64,000 bases of DNA from Taenia hydatigena. Its lineage: Eukaryota > Platyhelminthes > Cestoda > Cyclophyllidea > Taeniidae. Position numbers and translations under genes: made by a program. Location of the stretch: assembly GCA_036345935.2 (NCBI GenBank), contig JADWOT020000006.1:7848519-7912518 (forward strand), given 5' to 3'. A model generated the notes under the pieces. The model was not told the origin of the DNA, did no database searches, and saw only the letters and a list, made by a program, of their open reading frames with translations. Positions 13,601 through 27,689 of the stretch are shown piece by piece (position 1 is the first letter of the stretch; each line of letters starts with the position of its first letter).

Positions 13601-16600
13601 TTAAAGAATGTTTTGTCTTGTAAAGGTTTTAGTTGGGAATAGCTTCACTAAACTCCTTCAGTTTTCTCGATCCCAATTAATTGTCGCCTTCCGACCATGT
13701 AGATGTGTATTTTTCCTTAATAATCAGGAATCGTTAGGCAAATTATTGTTTCATATTCTTATACTATTTCCATATTGCCAGCCGCCATGTCCTTTTACCT
13801 CCTGGAAGGCTCGGATCCTCTATTTGGGGAACTCCCTTCATTCTCATTTCCCCCCCCCCCCCCCCCCCCTCTTTCCCATTCTCTTAAATGGCATGCACGC
13901 CGAGAGTGTGAGGCACTTAATTATAGCAAGCAAGAGGTACTGAATGAAACTGACACAAAATAGACCAATTTAACCGCCGCGCAATTTGTCATGTGAACAG
14001 TTGGTGCCAGAGCAATTTTCCTGCACTAAAAAATTAACGATGCCATTGTTCTCCTCCTCCATACCTTGCACACATGCACGCTCTATGACTCATCCGCGGT
14101 GCTAACAAGTCTCGGTTTTTGCATTTTCACGGTCGAAAAATTTAACGTCCGAACGTTTTTCGGGATGAAGTTCTGCTAACAAGCCGGAAATCTGGTCAGG
14201 CTCAAGTAATTCGCTGTGCTGATATGTTATCATGTAAACTGGCGCACATATTTGGTTTTATGATTTGCGGGAATCGGAGGATGGTTACAACATCACGAGG
14301 ACGATTTACAGGTGAAAACCACGCCAAACGGGGCAAGCTCTCCCAGTTCAGCGCAGCAAAGTTCATACAAACGCTGGGATCGTCCTCGCCTTACTCCAGT
14401 CTCCAAAAGAATCGACTCGGTTATGTTGAGTTTTAACCTAATGGGGGTCGAGTAACAAGTCATGGGCCTTTGGTATACCCTTACAGAATTTGCAGACTCA
14501 TACTCATTGCTGGCATTAGATCACTATTTCCTGATTAGGCCAAATCTTAACGTAGTTAAAGTAAGTTTACTTGTCTTTTACACCAACCTTCCCCTTTCAT
14601 CAGACAAGACTGCTAAACCGGGGAAAGGAATTTCGAAAATTAACTAGCAGTGAAGAAAAGTCTACAGCAAAGTTGGAAAAGAAGGGATAAAAAGTACAAC
14701 CAACGAAATTCACGTTTAAACATAAGCGTAAGCATTGTTGTCATGATTATTAGACAGCTGTTTGTTTTAGAGTCTTTGCAATAAAAATCTCTGCAGAGCA
14801 AAAATTCGAAGTTTAACATGCTCCTTCATCTAGCATTTGAAAGTGCTCTTTTCTTCAAATAAATAAAATTGTCATTTAGAAGATTACAGATTTGTTTAAG
14901 GCAATTATTATTGAGGCAATAATGCAGTCGAAACTTTGAATTCGAGTCCTCTGATTAGGTAAACTCTTAGTAAAACGGTTCTACACTTGGGTGACTTGGA
15001 ATTGAATGCTTATTCAGACTTCCTATTCGTGGAGCGGAATCATTCTGAACGCTTGATTTCATCTTCATGCTGAATAATTGGATTTTATGAAAATTTTTAT
15101 GATACCGTGTTGGGAAATGTAGTTTATGCTACCAAAAACTGAAAAAGTTGTAAACTTCCCCGCATAAGTCGGATAAAGAATGATCTTTCAACAATGACAG
15201 GGACTCTTAACCGCCGTGTCAGTTGACTGTTCACAGTGTATCATCATAAAGTGTAATAAAACGTCTGGGTGCTTCCTGGATGGAAATTTCATGAAGCGTC
15301 TTGGATGGTGCAAATTAATTAGCAGGTTTTTTTTTACTGTATGTATAACCAGGACAATGCTATGCAGGCTATTAGTTAAAGTTTCAAATGAAGGCTTTCA
15401 AAACATCTTTTAATGAACGAGAAGAGCCACTGAGGACGTCTTCAGCAATACTAACCATTTATTTCACAATATCCGCCTCGCAATTCGCCTGCCTCTTCTT
15501 TCCTAAATTCTGTCCAGGACCTTATAAATATCGAGTACGAAACTATCATTTTCGCCGATGCATTTTGAAAATAATTTTATTTTCTGGCAAAACAACTTCA
15601 GGCAAGGTAAGTAATTTTGTTATGCACACAGCCTAGTGTGTGCGTGTAGACTAATCAAATCAGAAATAGTGACTGCAGGACTGAGTCTCTATCAATCAAA
15701 AAAGCATATTTTCTTCAACTTTCAAATTTTTGTTTGGCCTAAGTCGCCTTGTCACCTGTCAGATCTGGCGTCACAGCACTGTAGGGAAGGGAGAAACGTT
15801 TCCTCACTCTGAAGTTTCATTTACACTTTACACGGTTTCCAACGTTTAGTCTAGCATTGCAGATAGTTTCTGATCGTGATCTCTCGCCATGTTCGTGAAG
15901 TCAGAAACCAGGCCTAACTACTCTTTAGTTCTGCTCCCAGCAAAGTTCCTTTTGCTAGGATAAGTCAGTTGATATGAGGGCGTGAAGTACTTTTTAACGC
16001 TAAAACTGGGAAGAGTTCTCATTAACTAGTCTGATTCTCAGCTAAATTGGTTTTCTATGCGTCTGTTTTACCATGCCTCCTCTCAAACGTCTTGAGATTA
16101 AGATTTTTTCAAATTTTTACAGGAGGCAAAGATATGACTACATATAACCTTAAAGAAGTTTGAACCAAATTTACCGGCGATAGCATTTTGAGGAAGTCTT
16201 TTATGAACATTATCCGATTTTCATTTACGTTTCAAAGTAAATACATATTAAGCAAAATTTTGGTTGCGCTTCATTTGATGAGATCTTGCAGGCAATCTGT
16301 AAGCCATCTATTTTCCCCTAAGGTATGCTTTTGTCATCTACATGATATTGAGAAAGGTTTATTATAGAGTTCAATTCAAATACCATGCGAACATATTGAC
16401 GCATTAACTTGCTAGTTCTTTTCAAAGTCATTGCTGCATTACAAGGATTTTATCTACAATCTAATACAAGTATATTTTTGTTTCCTCCTAGATTTTTACA
16501 GGTCAAATGTCAACAAAGTTCTGGGAAAATTAACAAATTTGGAAAAGCTGCTACAAGCAACCCTGTGCTCGTGTTTATTTATCTAGCATTTCATACATCT

Positions 16601-19225
16601 AAGAAGGCGTGAGGAGACTTCTACTGATGGATGTGTGCGGAGCTGAGAAATTGCTCAAAATACTCTAGAGTACATGGCAGCACAACAAAAATTATTTGCA
16701 AGAGGGGAGGAGGAGGACGCGTGCGCAAAGTGCTGTAACTTTCCCCGCTTCCTCCGCATCGCTCACATTTTCCTCAAATTTTGTTCCCAAAATGGGTCTT
16801 TTGTGAGCAAACACTCACTAAAACGTCAAGTGGAACTCACACTATTGTGGCATTAGCGGACCCGCTATCACAATATTCCGCTCTTGAGCAACATGAATTT
16901 TTCTTTTGCGGACTAAGACCGCAAACGTCTTTGGCGTGTAGTTGGAATTTTAGGTATTTAAACTTAAAACGCTACCTATTTTCCACACCCTACTAGCTTT
17001 CACCATGGATTGGGAGAATGCTTTTATATCTGATCAACGGCGGAATCATGTCCTTATGTTTTTATTAGTTTCTTAGTAATTTGTCTTCAGTCCACTTTAC
17101 ACAACGCCCCAACGCAACACATTTAAGACAAACAAGAATTTCTGTCTTTTTTGCAAATAGTGACAAAAATTTCCTTTCCCATTTTTCCCTCCTAAAATTC
17201 AGCACTTTCTAATGCTTTTTATTTTGTCTTAAATCAGCGCAAACAAGAGGTTGGTGTTTTTTAGCCTTAGTTGACGAGAAAAGGAGCAATTTTTTGTCGA
17301 TGGTTCGTAAAAATTTGATGAAGTGGGGAAGTGAGTTTTAACTTATTTTTCTTTTTCATGAAACGCTAAACTCTCGTCCCATGGTGCCATTTTGTTGTAG
17401 AGTTTGTTTCACAAAAAATGTCTGGATTTCAAAAGCAGTAAGATTTTTCTAAAATTAGATTTATTTTATTGTTTAACGCAAGGAACCGAACTGTCGTTAT
17501 TAAAAATGCAGACAAAAGGCATTGAAATATTTTAAAATAAGGTTTTTTTGTATGATACTGCAATCCGTACCATTTAAAATGTGGTAAGATATACAAAGCT
17601 ATATACTGTAGGTCAAGTACCGGTTGGTGATGTTGGTTTATTAATTTCAATTTTTTTAGATATTTATTGGTGTAAAATAGGGCGTCAAAACTTGCTACTA
17701 ACGAAGCAGCTAGTAGGACCTCAGTGGTGAGTGATAGGTGACAACAGACGAGTTTTGAAACACCGATTTTATGCGAGATGTGACCGCTTATCTAAAATAA
17801 TGTTGAGAAATCTTTAAGTTAGATGAGATGACGAACAGCTCAAAAAATGATGCAAATGCATTTAAGTTCATTTAGAGCCAAATTTTATTGATTGAACCGA
17901 TTAAACTGCTAATATTTGTGCTCTGGCATTTGCACATCAGAGATTCATAACCAGACTGCCAAATTATTAGGCAATTTCTCAAAATTATTATTTGAGTTCC
18001 TAGCACGTCAGCATATGGTGTGTTTAATTAAATAATAGCCTACAAAATTTTATTTACTTGTATAAAGGTGATTTATTACGACCAAGCAACACAAAACTGG
18101 GCAAACGTGGCCTTCAATTTCATTTTCAACTGGACTGTCCTAAACGCTTCTCATCGCATCTCTCTCCGATGCGTGCTTACGATTTTCACGGAAAACTGCT
18201 TGAACTAATTGTATTTCGTCTACTATGTGTAATATGTATGCTAATTTTTAGAGGTCCTTTTTCGACCATGCCTGACTCAGAAAGTTGCATTTTCTATCAA
18301 ATTTGCTCTAGTCGTTAACTCATATGGACACATATTTTGCTTATCATTGTTTGGATCCGTTAATTTTATCAACCAAGTATCTTGTTAGAACAGGTAAAGT
18401 CGCAGCAGTAGCACAATGACGGTCTTCTCAAGTGAAATTTTTTGCCCATAAACAATGAATCCATGGAGAATTCCCTGCATTGTGAATCCAACTATATCAT
18501 TCCCTCACTTCTGCTCACTCACTCGAAGGTGCAATAAAGAATTCCGAATTAATTTTATGGAGTCGTTTATTTGTCATTTTCTATTATTAGTATAAAAAGT
18601 TATTTGTGACTCACTCAGTGACATGACTTAAACACACGAAATAATTTTAGGTTTGTGTCGGAGTAAATATATTGTGTTCATAAGTCTAACGTATAAAATA
18701 CCATCGAACTTTTCGAACTCGTAAGCGTTTAATTAGTGACCGCACTTGTGCAACTTATGTGGAACGGCGGTTGAATTACATACTTCTTTTAATAACTCAC
18801 TTCGAATTCAAACGCAACCACAAAATATCTAAAAGTTTGTAACTTCGATGAAATCAAAATGCTCATTTTCAAAAGAGGTATTGTTTTTAATGTGCACACA
18901 GAATGAGGACCGATTAAAAGGCAAGCGAAACAGTCTGACAGATCGAGACTCGGGCAACGGGGACAGTCTGGAAGTCGGCTCCTGTGTGCTCACTTTTCCT
19001 TCCAGTCTGGATGCGCCAAGAAGCACCACGCCCTGCTTTCAGCATTTTCAAAATCAACACCTCCACCAGCACCAATTCCAGCCCCTTCCACCCGCGGTAG
19101 CATTTGCCGTCTCCACCGAACCGCAGCAGCACCAGCATCAACAGTATATGACCACCTCTTCGCCTAAGGAAGCAGTGGAGGTGGTGGATGCCAACGGCAA
19201 TCCGCTAACCTCCACCTTCGTTTGA
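4663..19225 (+). CDS. Delta-protocadherin-like protein, 3' part
   Basis: A cadherin-family adhesion receptor acting at the plasma membrane; the 5' end lies outside the window. Model: exons 4663-5269, 10383-10672 and 18902-19225, giving 406 visible residues. Exon 1 opens with a cadherin-repeat signature (ASDPDAAENASLIYRI, then FKLDPRSGEL). A hydrophobic span follows at about residues 113-139 (4999-5079), starting MNLYIIAAIIVASF, and then a basic stop-transfer stretch. Exon 1 ends in phase 1 at a GTGAGT donor, and exon 2 begins after TTTTAG in the matching phase (joined codon GAT). Exon 3 follows TGCACACAG. The donor at 10672 (GTAGGT) is chosen because it gives the phase 0 that exon 3 needs; a GTAAAG donor at 10682 is a competitor. 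The tail is Ser/Pro/Gln/His-rich, has RDSGNGDS resembling the CM2 motif of vertebrate delta-protocadherins, and ends STFV, a class I PDZ ligand. Family call is firm; the delta subtype and exon 2-3 join are inference. Confidence 0.8.
5270..10382. other. Protocadherin intron, about 5.1 kb
   Basis: Bounded by GTGAGT at 5270 and TTTTAG at 10381-10382, with phase 1 on both sides. No second gene, repeat family or RNA gene was recognised inside. The short open frames near 7542, 8252 and 9117-9700 have no splice or family support. Confidence 0.7.
13850..13869 (+). repeat. Poly-C tract, 20 bases
   Basis: An uninterrupted run of C inside a pyrimidine-rich block (about 13130-13880). On the other strand it is a G run that could form a quadruplex. 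Homopolymers of this length are also prone to assembly and sequencing length errors. Confidence 0.9.
14312..14436 (+). other. Possible cassette or alternative 3' exon of the protocadherin
   Basis: Directly after a good acceptor (GACGATTTACAG) there are two overlapping open frames with higher GC than the surrounding intron. Frame A (phase 0, VKTTPNGASSPSSAQQSSYK onward) is Ser/Pro-rich like the known tail and could splice out at a weak GTTATG donor back into the 18902 exon. Frame B (phase 1, ENHAKRGKLSQFSAAKFIQT onward) would follow the alternative donor at 10682 and end at the TAA at 14434-14436, ...GYVEF. The two readings exclude each other, so this is only a candidate. Confidence 0.3.
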
Positions 19226-22200
19226 CGCATTCCAGGGCACTCCACGCCCCTCTCCATCCCTATCCTTTCTCAATTCTTTAATCTCCATCGCCTCTCCTCC
19301 CATATCCTAGTCAAAGATGTGATGGATTTGCGAGGGTGTACAGATAGGCTGCTCCAAATAACCTTGCATTTACATATGCTACCCTCTCTATGGCTATCTC
19401 TTTTAACATTCGCTCTCTCCTCCCCTCTTGCCATTTACGTGTGAATGGAAAAGGGGAAACTCATTTTTGAAAATTGACCTTAGCACAGGTTCTCCTGGGT
19501 TATTTATTAGAATCTTACGCTGAGGTGGTAACTTATGGGAGAACTCAGGAATTTGTAGATATTTTAGACGCATTAGAACTGGACAAAAGCAAATGGCAGA
19601 TGGTAGGAAAGCAAACACATAGTCCAAATAGGACTTTCATTTTCACATAGACTCATTTAATATCGGTTCTGTATTACGCCCTTACTTGCATCGCTACTCA
19701 AGGAAGCTCTGTACAATTCGTGTCCAAAAATGGCTCTTAGTAGCATAAGATACTAAAGTACAAACCTAGTTGTTTCCTTTAAAAAATTAAAGGGATTTTC
19801 AGAAACTTAATGCAGAAGGCTAGAGGAGTGGAGTGGATACATGGAAGACAGACAGCTCCACTTAATTGTCAAAAGCTTTTATTCCTGACTTTATTGTTAC
19901 TCACTTGTCTTTTTGGCAAATGACTGTTCGCCACTAAAATCCGTGTTGTCAATGAGCAGAATTTGTAAAGACCACCCTGTTCTTCAAAATATTTTACTGT
20001 TTCCCATAGTCCCCTGGTCTTGAAAAGGGGGGAAATATTTGCATTTATTGCATTGCAAATGGTATTTGGCAATAAACTTGACTTAAAGCAATCAAATAAG
20101 TTCACTGGGTAATTTGGGGCGCTTTTATATGCTATAAACTGAATAGCTACAGAAGTTTTCACGATATTATTTTATTTAAAGTAACTACTTTCACAAAATC
20201 TTTCAATTCAGAGACGAAATTCATATCACTGTCAGTTTTGTCCCATATTCACTTCCGAACTGTCCATTACGCACGCCATTGTCTGCTGCCCAGAAACCGT
20301 CATAGCCACCTGAAGAGGACGAAGGTAATATGCGGCATCGTCTCCCTCCATTTTATGTTCGAGTACGAACCGCCTTGCGGAAGATATGTGGGCTGCGAAG
20401 TGCGAGCTCGTGTTTTGACTGATTAACTAGTCCCGCTTGTTTATGAGAAAGGCGTTAGACCCCGTGGAAAATGCTGTTGCGCCCTCAGCAAGTGAGTGAT
20501 TCCGTGTACAGTCTAACACATGCACACAAGCAACGTATTCTCTCTGTGGAAATAAAATAGTTATAGCCTCCCAAGTCATACCTAAAGGCAAAATAAGACG
20601 TAAGACTGGAGCAGAATTTATGTATTCCGCATGACCCAGAGGCCGGCCCGCCCGAAAAAGTCAACATGGCAAACCAAGTGGCCATAATCGAAACCTAGAA
20701 TCAGACAAACACCAGAACGTATTACAATTGTGACCTTGATGAGTGGGACGGTGAGCGGACCGCCTAAGAATAAGCAGCAGCGTGTTCGTTCGCGTAGATG
20801 CTGGAAAAATTCACAAAAAATCATTTCTCATTGCAAGCTAACTTTTGTAACGCACGTGAAAGAGACGAAGAGCGAACTGATAGCTTATTGTTGGTGCGTG
20901 TGGGTGGAAATTATTTGCTTAGCTTCCAATTTTATGCAAAGTTTACTTAAAGTTGATCCTGGGAGGTAACTTTCGGAGTCACCCATTAATAAAATCTTTG
21001 TAATTTTTCTGTTTTTTTCATGAAAAGAAGATCCTCCTAAACAGGATGCAATTCAGAACATATAATCACCAGAACACTTGCCTAGAACATTTTAATAGGT
21101 GTATTGCGAAATTTGGCTACAATCGCTGTTTAATTAACGTGATGCCTCTTTAAAAGCTGTTTTGCGACAGGTTTTCGCCATTTGTTTTTTAGCGGCTGCT
21201 AGACGGAGAATGACACTCGAAACAATAAAGTGAAAAGTGAATCTTAAATCTTAATTTTGATATCCGACGCTGACGTGTACGACTCCCAACACGAACACCC
21301 GCCCGCTCTACTTGAGGCGTTTAAGCAAAGTCCAAGTTATTAGACAGGGATTTAGTGAATTTTGGGATAGAATACCATGAAATCATGTAATTATGGGAGT
21401 AAAAGTTAAGCAGTTTCGTAAGTGTGTTTAAAATCTAATGCTTCGAAGAAACGAATATATTCAACCCTCATCCGTGACATCATCTTCAAATGTTAAACTT
21501 GTGAAGGAAGGTAAATAAATGAAATTTTAAAACTGCAGCTACCCCAGGCATATTTGTCAATGACAATTTAACTGCTTTCTCAGGTCGACCAGACCATCAA
21601 TGTATTTTCGAGAGGACGGAATTTCCCACCACCACTTTTAATATATTATAGCAACAGATTGTTCGCTTCGCGTATGCATAGCCTATCGTAATGCTCTGTA
21701 ATTGTCATTGGGTTCTTTCAAGTTCCTTTTAGTAAATGCTAAGGATGCTTGCGGCTCACGAAAAGGTTTTTGCTCGGTTTTATAGAAGTTGCCGATTTTT
21801 AAAATTTCAGGGGGTCATGCTCGCGTTATTATCGACCTCCCAAAGTATACTGACGACCACTCAAGGGCCAAGGTCAATCTTACAGGTAGGGGTGATTAGC
21901 CGATTAAGTGCTCGGCGGGATTAATGCGATCTGCATACACAAACGCCAAGCTACAATAGTTATCGTCGCACTTTACAACAGTGACGACTTTTCTGCCAGA
22001 AATCTTATTGCAGTCTGCGTGAATCACAACCCAATTTTTGAACAATCTCACCTCTAGTGCTCGGTAGGAATATATTTGAGTTTAAAGTAATCTGTTTATT
22101 TCAACAATGAAATATAAAGAGTGCATTGGAACTGCCCTTCTGCAAGACAGCTTTACATATCTGTAATTCCCTGGGCAAAATATATGTGTGCAAACTTTTG

Positions 22201-25200
22201 GATTCGTCTCATTTAGAGAGAACCAGACGTTCCTACAAGGAGTTAGTGCAGAACTCACTTGGTTCCTTACATTAATGGTTTATGACCACAGATGAATCCA
22301 ATAAAGTATTATCGTTAATTCTCCAATGAGTTTTTAAGGCGTCATATTCAATTGATTAAGTTATATAGAAGGACTGCATAAATAAGGTGCTTATGGTAGG
22401 TTTCAGTTTGATTTCCATGCGTGAAGTAATTTTTAAAGTTCGCTGGGTGCTGGTCTCCAATGCTGCGACTAAGTGGCGAACCAGACGTGCATACATGTTC
22501 AAACGATTGTGAGTCTATTGCCTCTAGAAAACCTCTATTCGGTTTTATCGTATGTTAACACTTATTAATGCTTTCGGACTCGTCCAATTTCTAGTAGAAT
22601 AAAAAGCTGCAGATCCTATTTCGAATATTAAATTGATTTTTTGCGGAGGCTTGGAACTTTACAGCACTTGAATGGAATATTTCCGCTACCCCTTGATATT
22701 GGCGTTCCATTCCTACTAATGCTTTTAAATTTGTGGATTAAAATCTGTATGCAATGCATAAATAGCTTACGTTTTTTGTATCAAAGCATTTGGAGAAAAT
22801 AACAAATATGTACCTATCAATTATAGTTGGATTACACTCTTGTTTTCCAATTAAACAGTGTCACTACCTTTTATTTTTCCAAACCACACCGAAAAATTCA
22901 TCACTCCTCTTATATCCAAATTCATGTTTGTGATTTTCTAAGTCTACTAAATAATTATTGCAATTTTATGCTAAAAACACGGCGGCTTCTTGTATAAGAA
23001 TAAACGTACCACGTGGGTGCTCGTTTAATTCCTTTACGCTACCCTCATGTCACGCTTAACCTTTGAATCTCTTATTGCGAAATTTCGGAGAAAAAAATTT
23101 CAGACGCCGTGTCTTAGTCGTTGATAATCAAATAGCAGCCTTAAAAAAGGCAAGAATTATGGAGCATCTATGCAGTGCAAAACACGAGGTTTTATTTAGA
23201 TGGTAAAGCGAACCGATTATTTTATCACAGAGCTCTCCCTTCGTTGTAATTAACTGCACACTTGGTAATTAATTTGTTTGCTTAGTTTGTGAAATCGCCG
23301 GCGATATAATTTCCCGAGCTGTTTCAATTGAGTCCTTCCTAAAGGCGTTAGACTAGATGAGTGTGAACACAATTTTTGCCATAACTTAGCAGGAGATCTC
23401 TTGTTTTGTCAGTGGAAAGGAAATCTGCAAAGCAGCATTACACCAGGGTTGTGGCCAAAACCACGGTGGGCAACAAATGCCTTTCTGTCAAATTACACTG
23501 TAGCAAATTATTCTACCTTAACAACGTCAATCTCTTATTTTGCACGCTTGACCCCGAAAGCGCGTCTTACAACTGCATAGCCAAGTTCTAAGCCTTCCAG
23601 ATTCACGGGCTCTTGAGAAAAATGCGATTTCGGGATTCACTTCTAAATCATGCTCATATCAGAATAGCATAAAAGAATTATTCTTTTGTTCTTTTGAAAG
23701 TTGTTTAATAACGGAAATCTACGCGGTGATTCAAGGTGGGCCAAAAGGATTAAGTCCACAATCAGTTCAAATTTATTCTAAGTAAATTTACAAGTGATTT
23801 GTTTGTGTGTGTTGGAGGTAATTATCGCTTCCTAGAAATTGAAATTCAAAACCATAATATGCTAGGAATATGATGCACTGTCAAAGTGATGTATCGAAGG
23901 ACAAACTGGGGAGGTCAATAGGAAGAATGGGAATTCTTTTTCAAGCTCAGCATTACTGAAAACTTGATAGAAAGATATCACATAGACCTTAAATCTTCTC
24001 CCTAATAATCACTTTAAGGACTGCAAATGGTGGTTAATGCAGTACTTTGCTATGCATTCCTAAAATAGGAGAGAGAAGAGTGTGTTCATCACCGTGATGT
24101 TAATGGATATTACATAAGCTCTTCAAGTTAGTAGTTTGCAATAAACTGTCACTTGACTTTATCCTATCAATAATGTGAACAAACTTAGTTAATGTTAGCC
24201 AGAGAAGACTCAAGATTACAATTCGACTTTGGCAAAAGGGCATGGGCATCTTGATAGGGCAGTGGGGATTGTAAATCGGTAAATTTGGCGGGAAGTCTGC
24301 TGAATTTAAAGAGAGGATGCATCACTGGATAAATAGTAAGCTAAATGCTAAAAATTAAAAGAATACTTTGTAGAAACAACTTTATTCACACCTGTAGCGA
24401 TGGATGGAAGCTTTCAGCGCCACCTGATTTTTCTGTAGGAAGTAAACACAGTTGTGTAGAGAGAGACAGAAGGATTTCAAAATGTGGCATTTGTTGTGCT
24501 TTTTGGAGGAAATTATGCGCATTATTGATGAAGAGCAAGTGCTTCTTTCCACGCGAATGCCTCACCAGTCTCGAGGGAGAAATGGAACACGCAAACAGCA
24601 ACATTCGCTCTCCTCTACATCCTCTCCACCCTTCTTCAGGTCCAATCATCCCATGAATTATTTAGTCTTATCTTTAGCCGGTCATTTAAAAACCTCAATA
24701 AACTACAGGCAGGCCTATCGCTGGCCCTGTGGGGACCAAGTTTAGCCTGAGGTGCCTTAGCGGACTGGATGCGTTTAAATCAAATTGATGCTTTTGAGTT
24801 TAGCCAAGAAATAACTTATTTCAATGCCACAAAACTGCCCATATTTTGCATCATCTACAATGTTTATAAACTAATTCCAGCGATTGACTAATGCCTGGAA
24901 GGCTTCGGTGTCGGCCAAACTACTCTGAGGCACCCAACGTACTCCTACTTTTCAGAACTTTGCGTGTTCTTTAATTATCGTGGTCACTATTATCGGCATG
25001 ATAATTCGCTTATATTTCTCTTCTTGGCAGGACATGCATACAGTAAGCGAGATTAGCCTTCTCTGCGCTGAGCAAATCCTAATACCTCTCGCCTGTAGAC
25101 TTCAAAGATAACAAATGCAGCTGACATCGTCGTTCCAACGGACTTCTGCCTATATTTCAAAAGGTTACTTTACTCAAGTGTTTTACTCTGGCTGATTATC

Positions 25201-27689
25201 ATCACCATTACAGTACTACCTCCGATGTCGTTTTTAGACGCCTGTGGGGTATCCATCTCTTTCACAAGATGCTTCGTTCACGAACAGCTATTGCGACGGG
25301 GCCTAGACTGGCCAGTGAAATGTACGCCACCAATTAGTGATAGAAACAGAACACACCCGTCAATCACAATGACGGGGAGTAATGTTACAGCTCTATCTCA
25401 ATTTCATTCCGAACGTGCCAGCCTTCTCTAAATGCTTTGTTAGTCTTGAAAAGTGGTTTTCCAAGAAAATCACCCTAATTACCCCACGAAAGTATTGTTC
25501 CATACTTATGAATTTGGAACGCTGTTTCCTAGTGAAAGAAAAATCCAGCTGCATTCATATCTGTCTCGAATATTGTAATGGAATTATAATACCGGTCTAT
25601 TCTCTCATCAAAATAGCTTATTTACGGACTGCGTCAGCTGCGCAAAAAGCAAAACTTTCGCAAACTTGGATCACCTTTATCTGCAGTACAATTTGGCCCT
25701 TTTTCTTATCCTTGACACAATATTTTTAAATCTAAAACAACTATCTTCAAAATACTCCATTCTCATGCTCTTAGCTGCCATTTGATGAGTCAACGGCTGC
25801 AAACCTTTGTAACTGTCGTTAAGATTTGTGAGATTAAAGCAGGAAGAGGTGTTTCACAATCATGACTCTACGCACTGCCACTTTGTTGAGTAATGGAAGT
25901 AATGAATCCTTTCATACTCACCTAAATGGCCCACGTCTTTAGTGGCAAAACCTAATCAGGATGCAAATCGAGGACGCTGGTAGCGTTTTTTAGTCGCTGT
26001 CGGATTTTTTGTGCAAATACCTCGATGTTCTAGCAAATGGTACTATTGCCCGTAAACACTGCATGTCTCTGGAGGTAAAGCTCAAGTTTGTGCTTTATGT
26101 AACCAAAACACAAAACAATACCACTTCTTTGAATTCGCCCGAATAAATTTAATGCTTTCTTTAAATGGTTCCTGTGAAATGGAATCCTAATAACTATGAA
26201 ATGTGATTTTTCACCTAAGTGTGTGAGGAACGCCCAGAACATTTTGATTCACTTTGCTGTAATTTCACCTACATACCAGTGTCTATTATCCTGATGCCAT
26301 CAAAAGTGGTTGCAGATGCCCACGAAATAAAATGAACGTGCGAGCTATTTTCAGCGGCTCTGTTTGATTTGGCTGCACCGAATAGAATCTTGCCATGCCT
26401 CTTATGGATGCTCAGGTTCAAGAAAACTCATTTACGAGAAATTGTTATGAGAATTAATAAGCGTTTCTGCATCATTGCTTCAAGCCCTCATAAATAGTCT
26501 GCCTTTTAAGATTGCACACATAGTCGTATAATGAGCAAGAGATACTTCTGTTTCATTAACGAGTCCTACGATCAGACGCCTAACGGTACGCATTGTTAAA
26601 AATCATGCCCCTATCATCATAAATTCAAAAACAGGACCTAGTCTTTGTTCATTCACAACTTCGTCTTGTAGTAAAATCCACTGGCAATCAGTAAATTCAT
26701 AATTAACGCTTGACGTGATTAACTTCTCCAATGCCTTATTTGCTTGATCTGCATTTTCGCCCTCCTAGGGGTAGTGATGCATTTTTTAGCTACAATTTGC
26801 TCCCTTTAAATCGCGTAAATACTTCATTGCTTAGCAGCTGTTATTCTCCCAAGAATAGATCGGCGCTTGACATGCACAAGTGATGGGAATTGAGCTTCTT
26901 TCAAATTTTGCCACAGTCGAGCCGTGTTTTGCAATAAATTTTCTCATAAATAATTTCATCCGTCTCCACAAAAGCCTCAATCATTAAAAGTGTCAATTTT
27001 TACATGAACACTATTTAACTCGACTTTGATACTTAAGAGGTAGAGATACGAACTCGTCCGTTATACTGTATTTGGTAGTGGTGTAGAATTGCTAGACTTC
27101 CCCACAATCTTTTGCATGAATTTAAGTAGGAGAAGACAAGTTTGATAAAACACTTTGTTTGCACGCTATTCACTAGCGTTTTAAGGAAAAATCGGCCACT
27201 CCAGCCGGGATGTTTCGTAGGGCTATTGTATAACAACAACCTTCACTGGCTTTATCTTCTCAGTTGCCCCTCGGAAATCCAAAGTTACGATTTTTAAGCA
27301 ACCAAGAGACCTGATATCTGGTTTGTTGCTTCAAACTAAATTAACTCGTACGTGACACAGTTTTGCGAAACTGGTTTGCTGAAACCTGATAAAGGAAATG
27401 CCCCACCCGTTTGCTACACCGGTTTCAGGAAAGGAGATCATGGTGGCACAGACTTGTGATGCTAATAGCAAACGCAGTACAAAATTCGTGGAAAACGTTT
27501 TTTGCACTTGATAAGCTATTTAGGTAAATCGTTGGGCATCGCAGGTATGTTTTTCCCCCGTTTCTTCCAAGTCAAATGTCCCTCTACTTTTTTTTGTGAG
27601 TACAACATTTACAGGTATGCTGGGAATCTTGAAATGATGAGGATTTCTCACTTATTTTGTGACTGGCTACGGTTTGGCCCGATTGCGAG
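19226..27689. other. Intergenic DNA downstream of the protocadherin
   Basis: The first part is the protocadherin 3' UTR; no polyadenylation site could be fixed. A GC- and CpG-richer patch at about 20240-20800 stands out but holds no convincing gene. The rest is AT-rich and no gene, repeat or RNA was recognised. Confidence 0.5.

Larger units (their letters stand above)
10673..18901. other. Protocadherin intron, about 8.2 kb, with a possible extra exon
   Basis: From the GTAGGT donor to the acceptor TGCACACAG. It holds a pyrimidine-rich block with a 20-base C run (13850-13869) and one exon-like stretch (14312-14436), both listed separately. The rest is AT-rich with nothing recognisable. Confidence 0.55.

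Noticed and set aside
15388..15636. Open frame ending at a perfect GTAAGT donor (…SGKTTSGK), P-loop-like
   Set aside because: Inside the protocadherin intron, no matching partner exon, and the P-loop resemblance lacks the surrounding fold.
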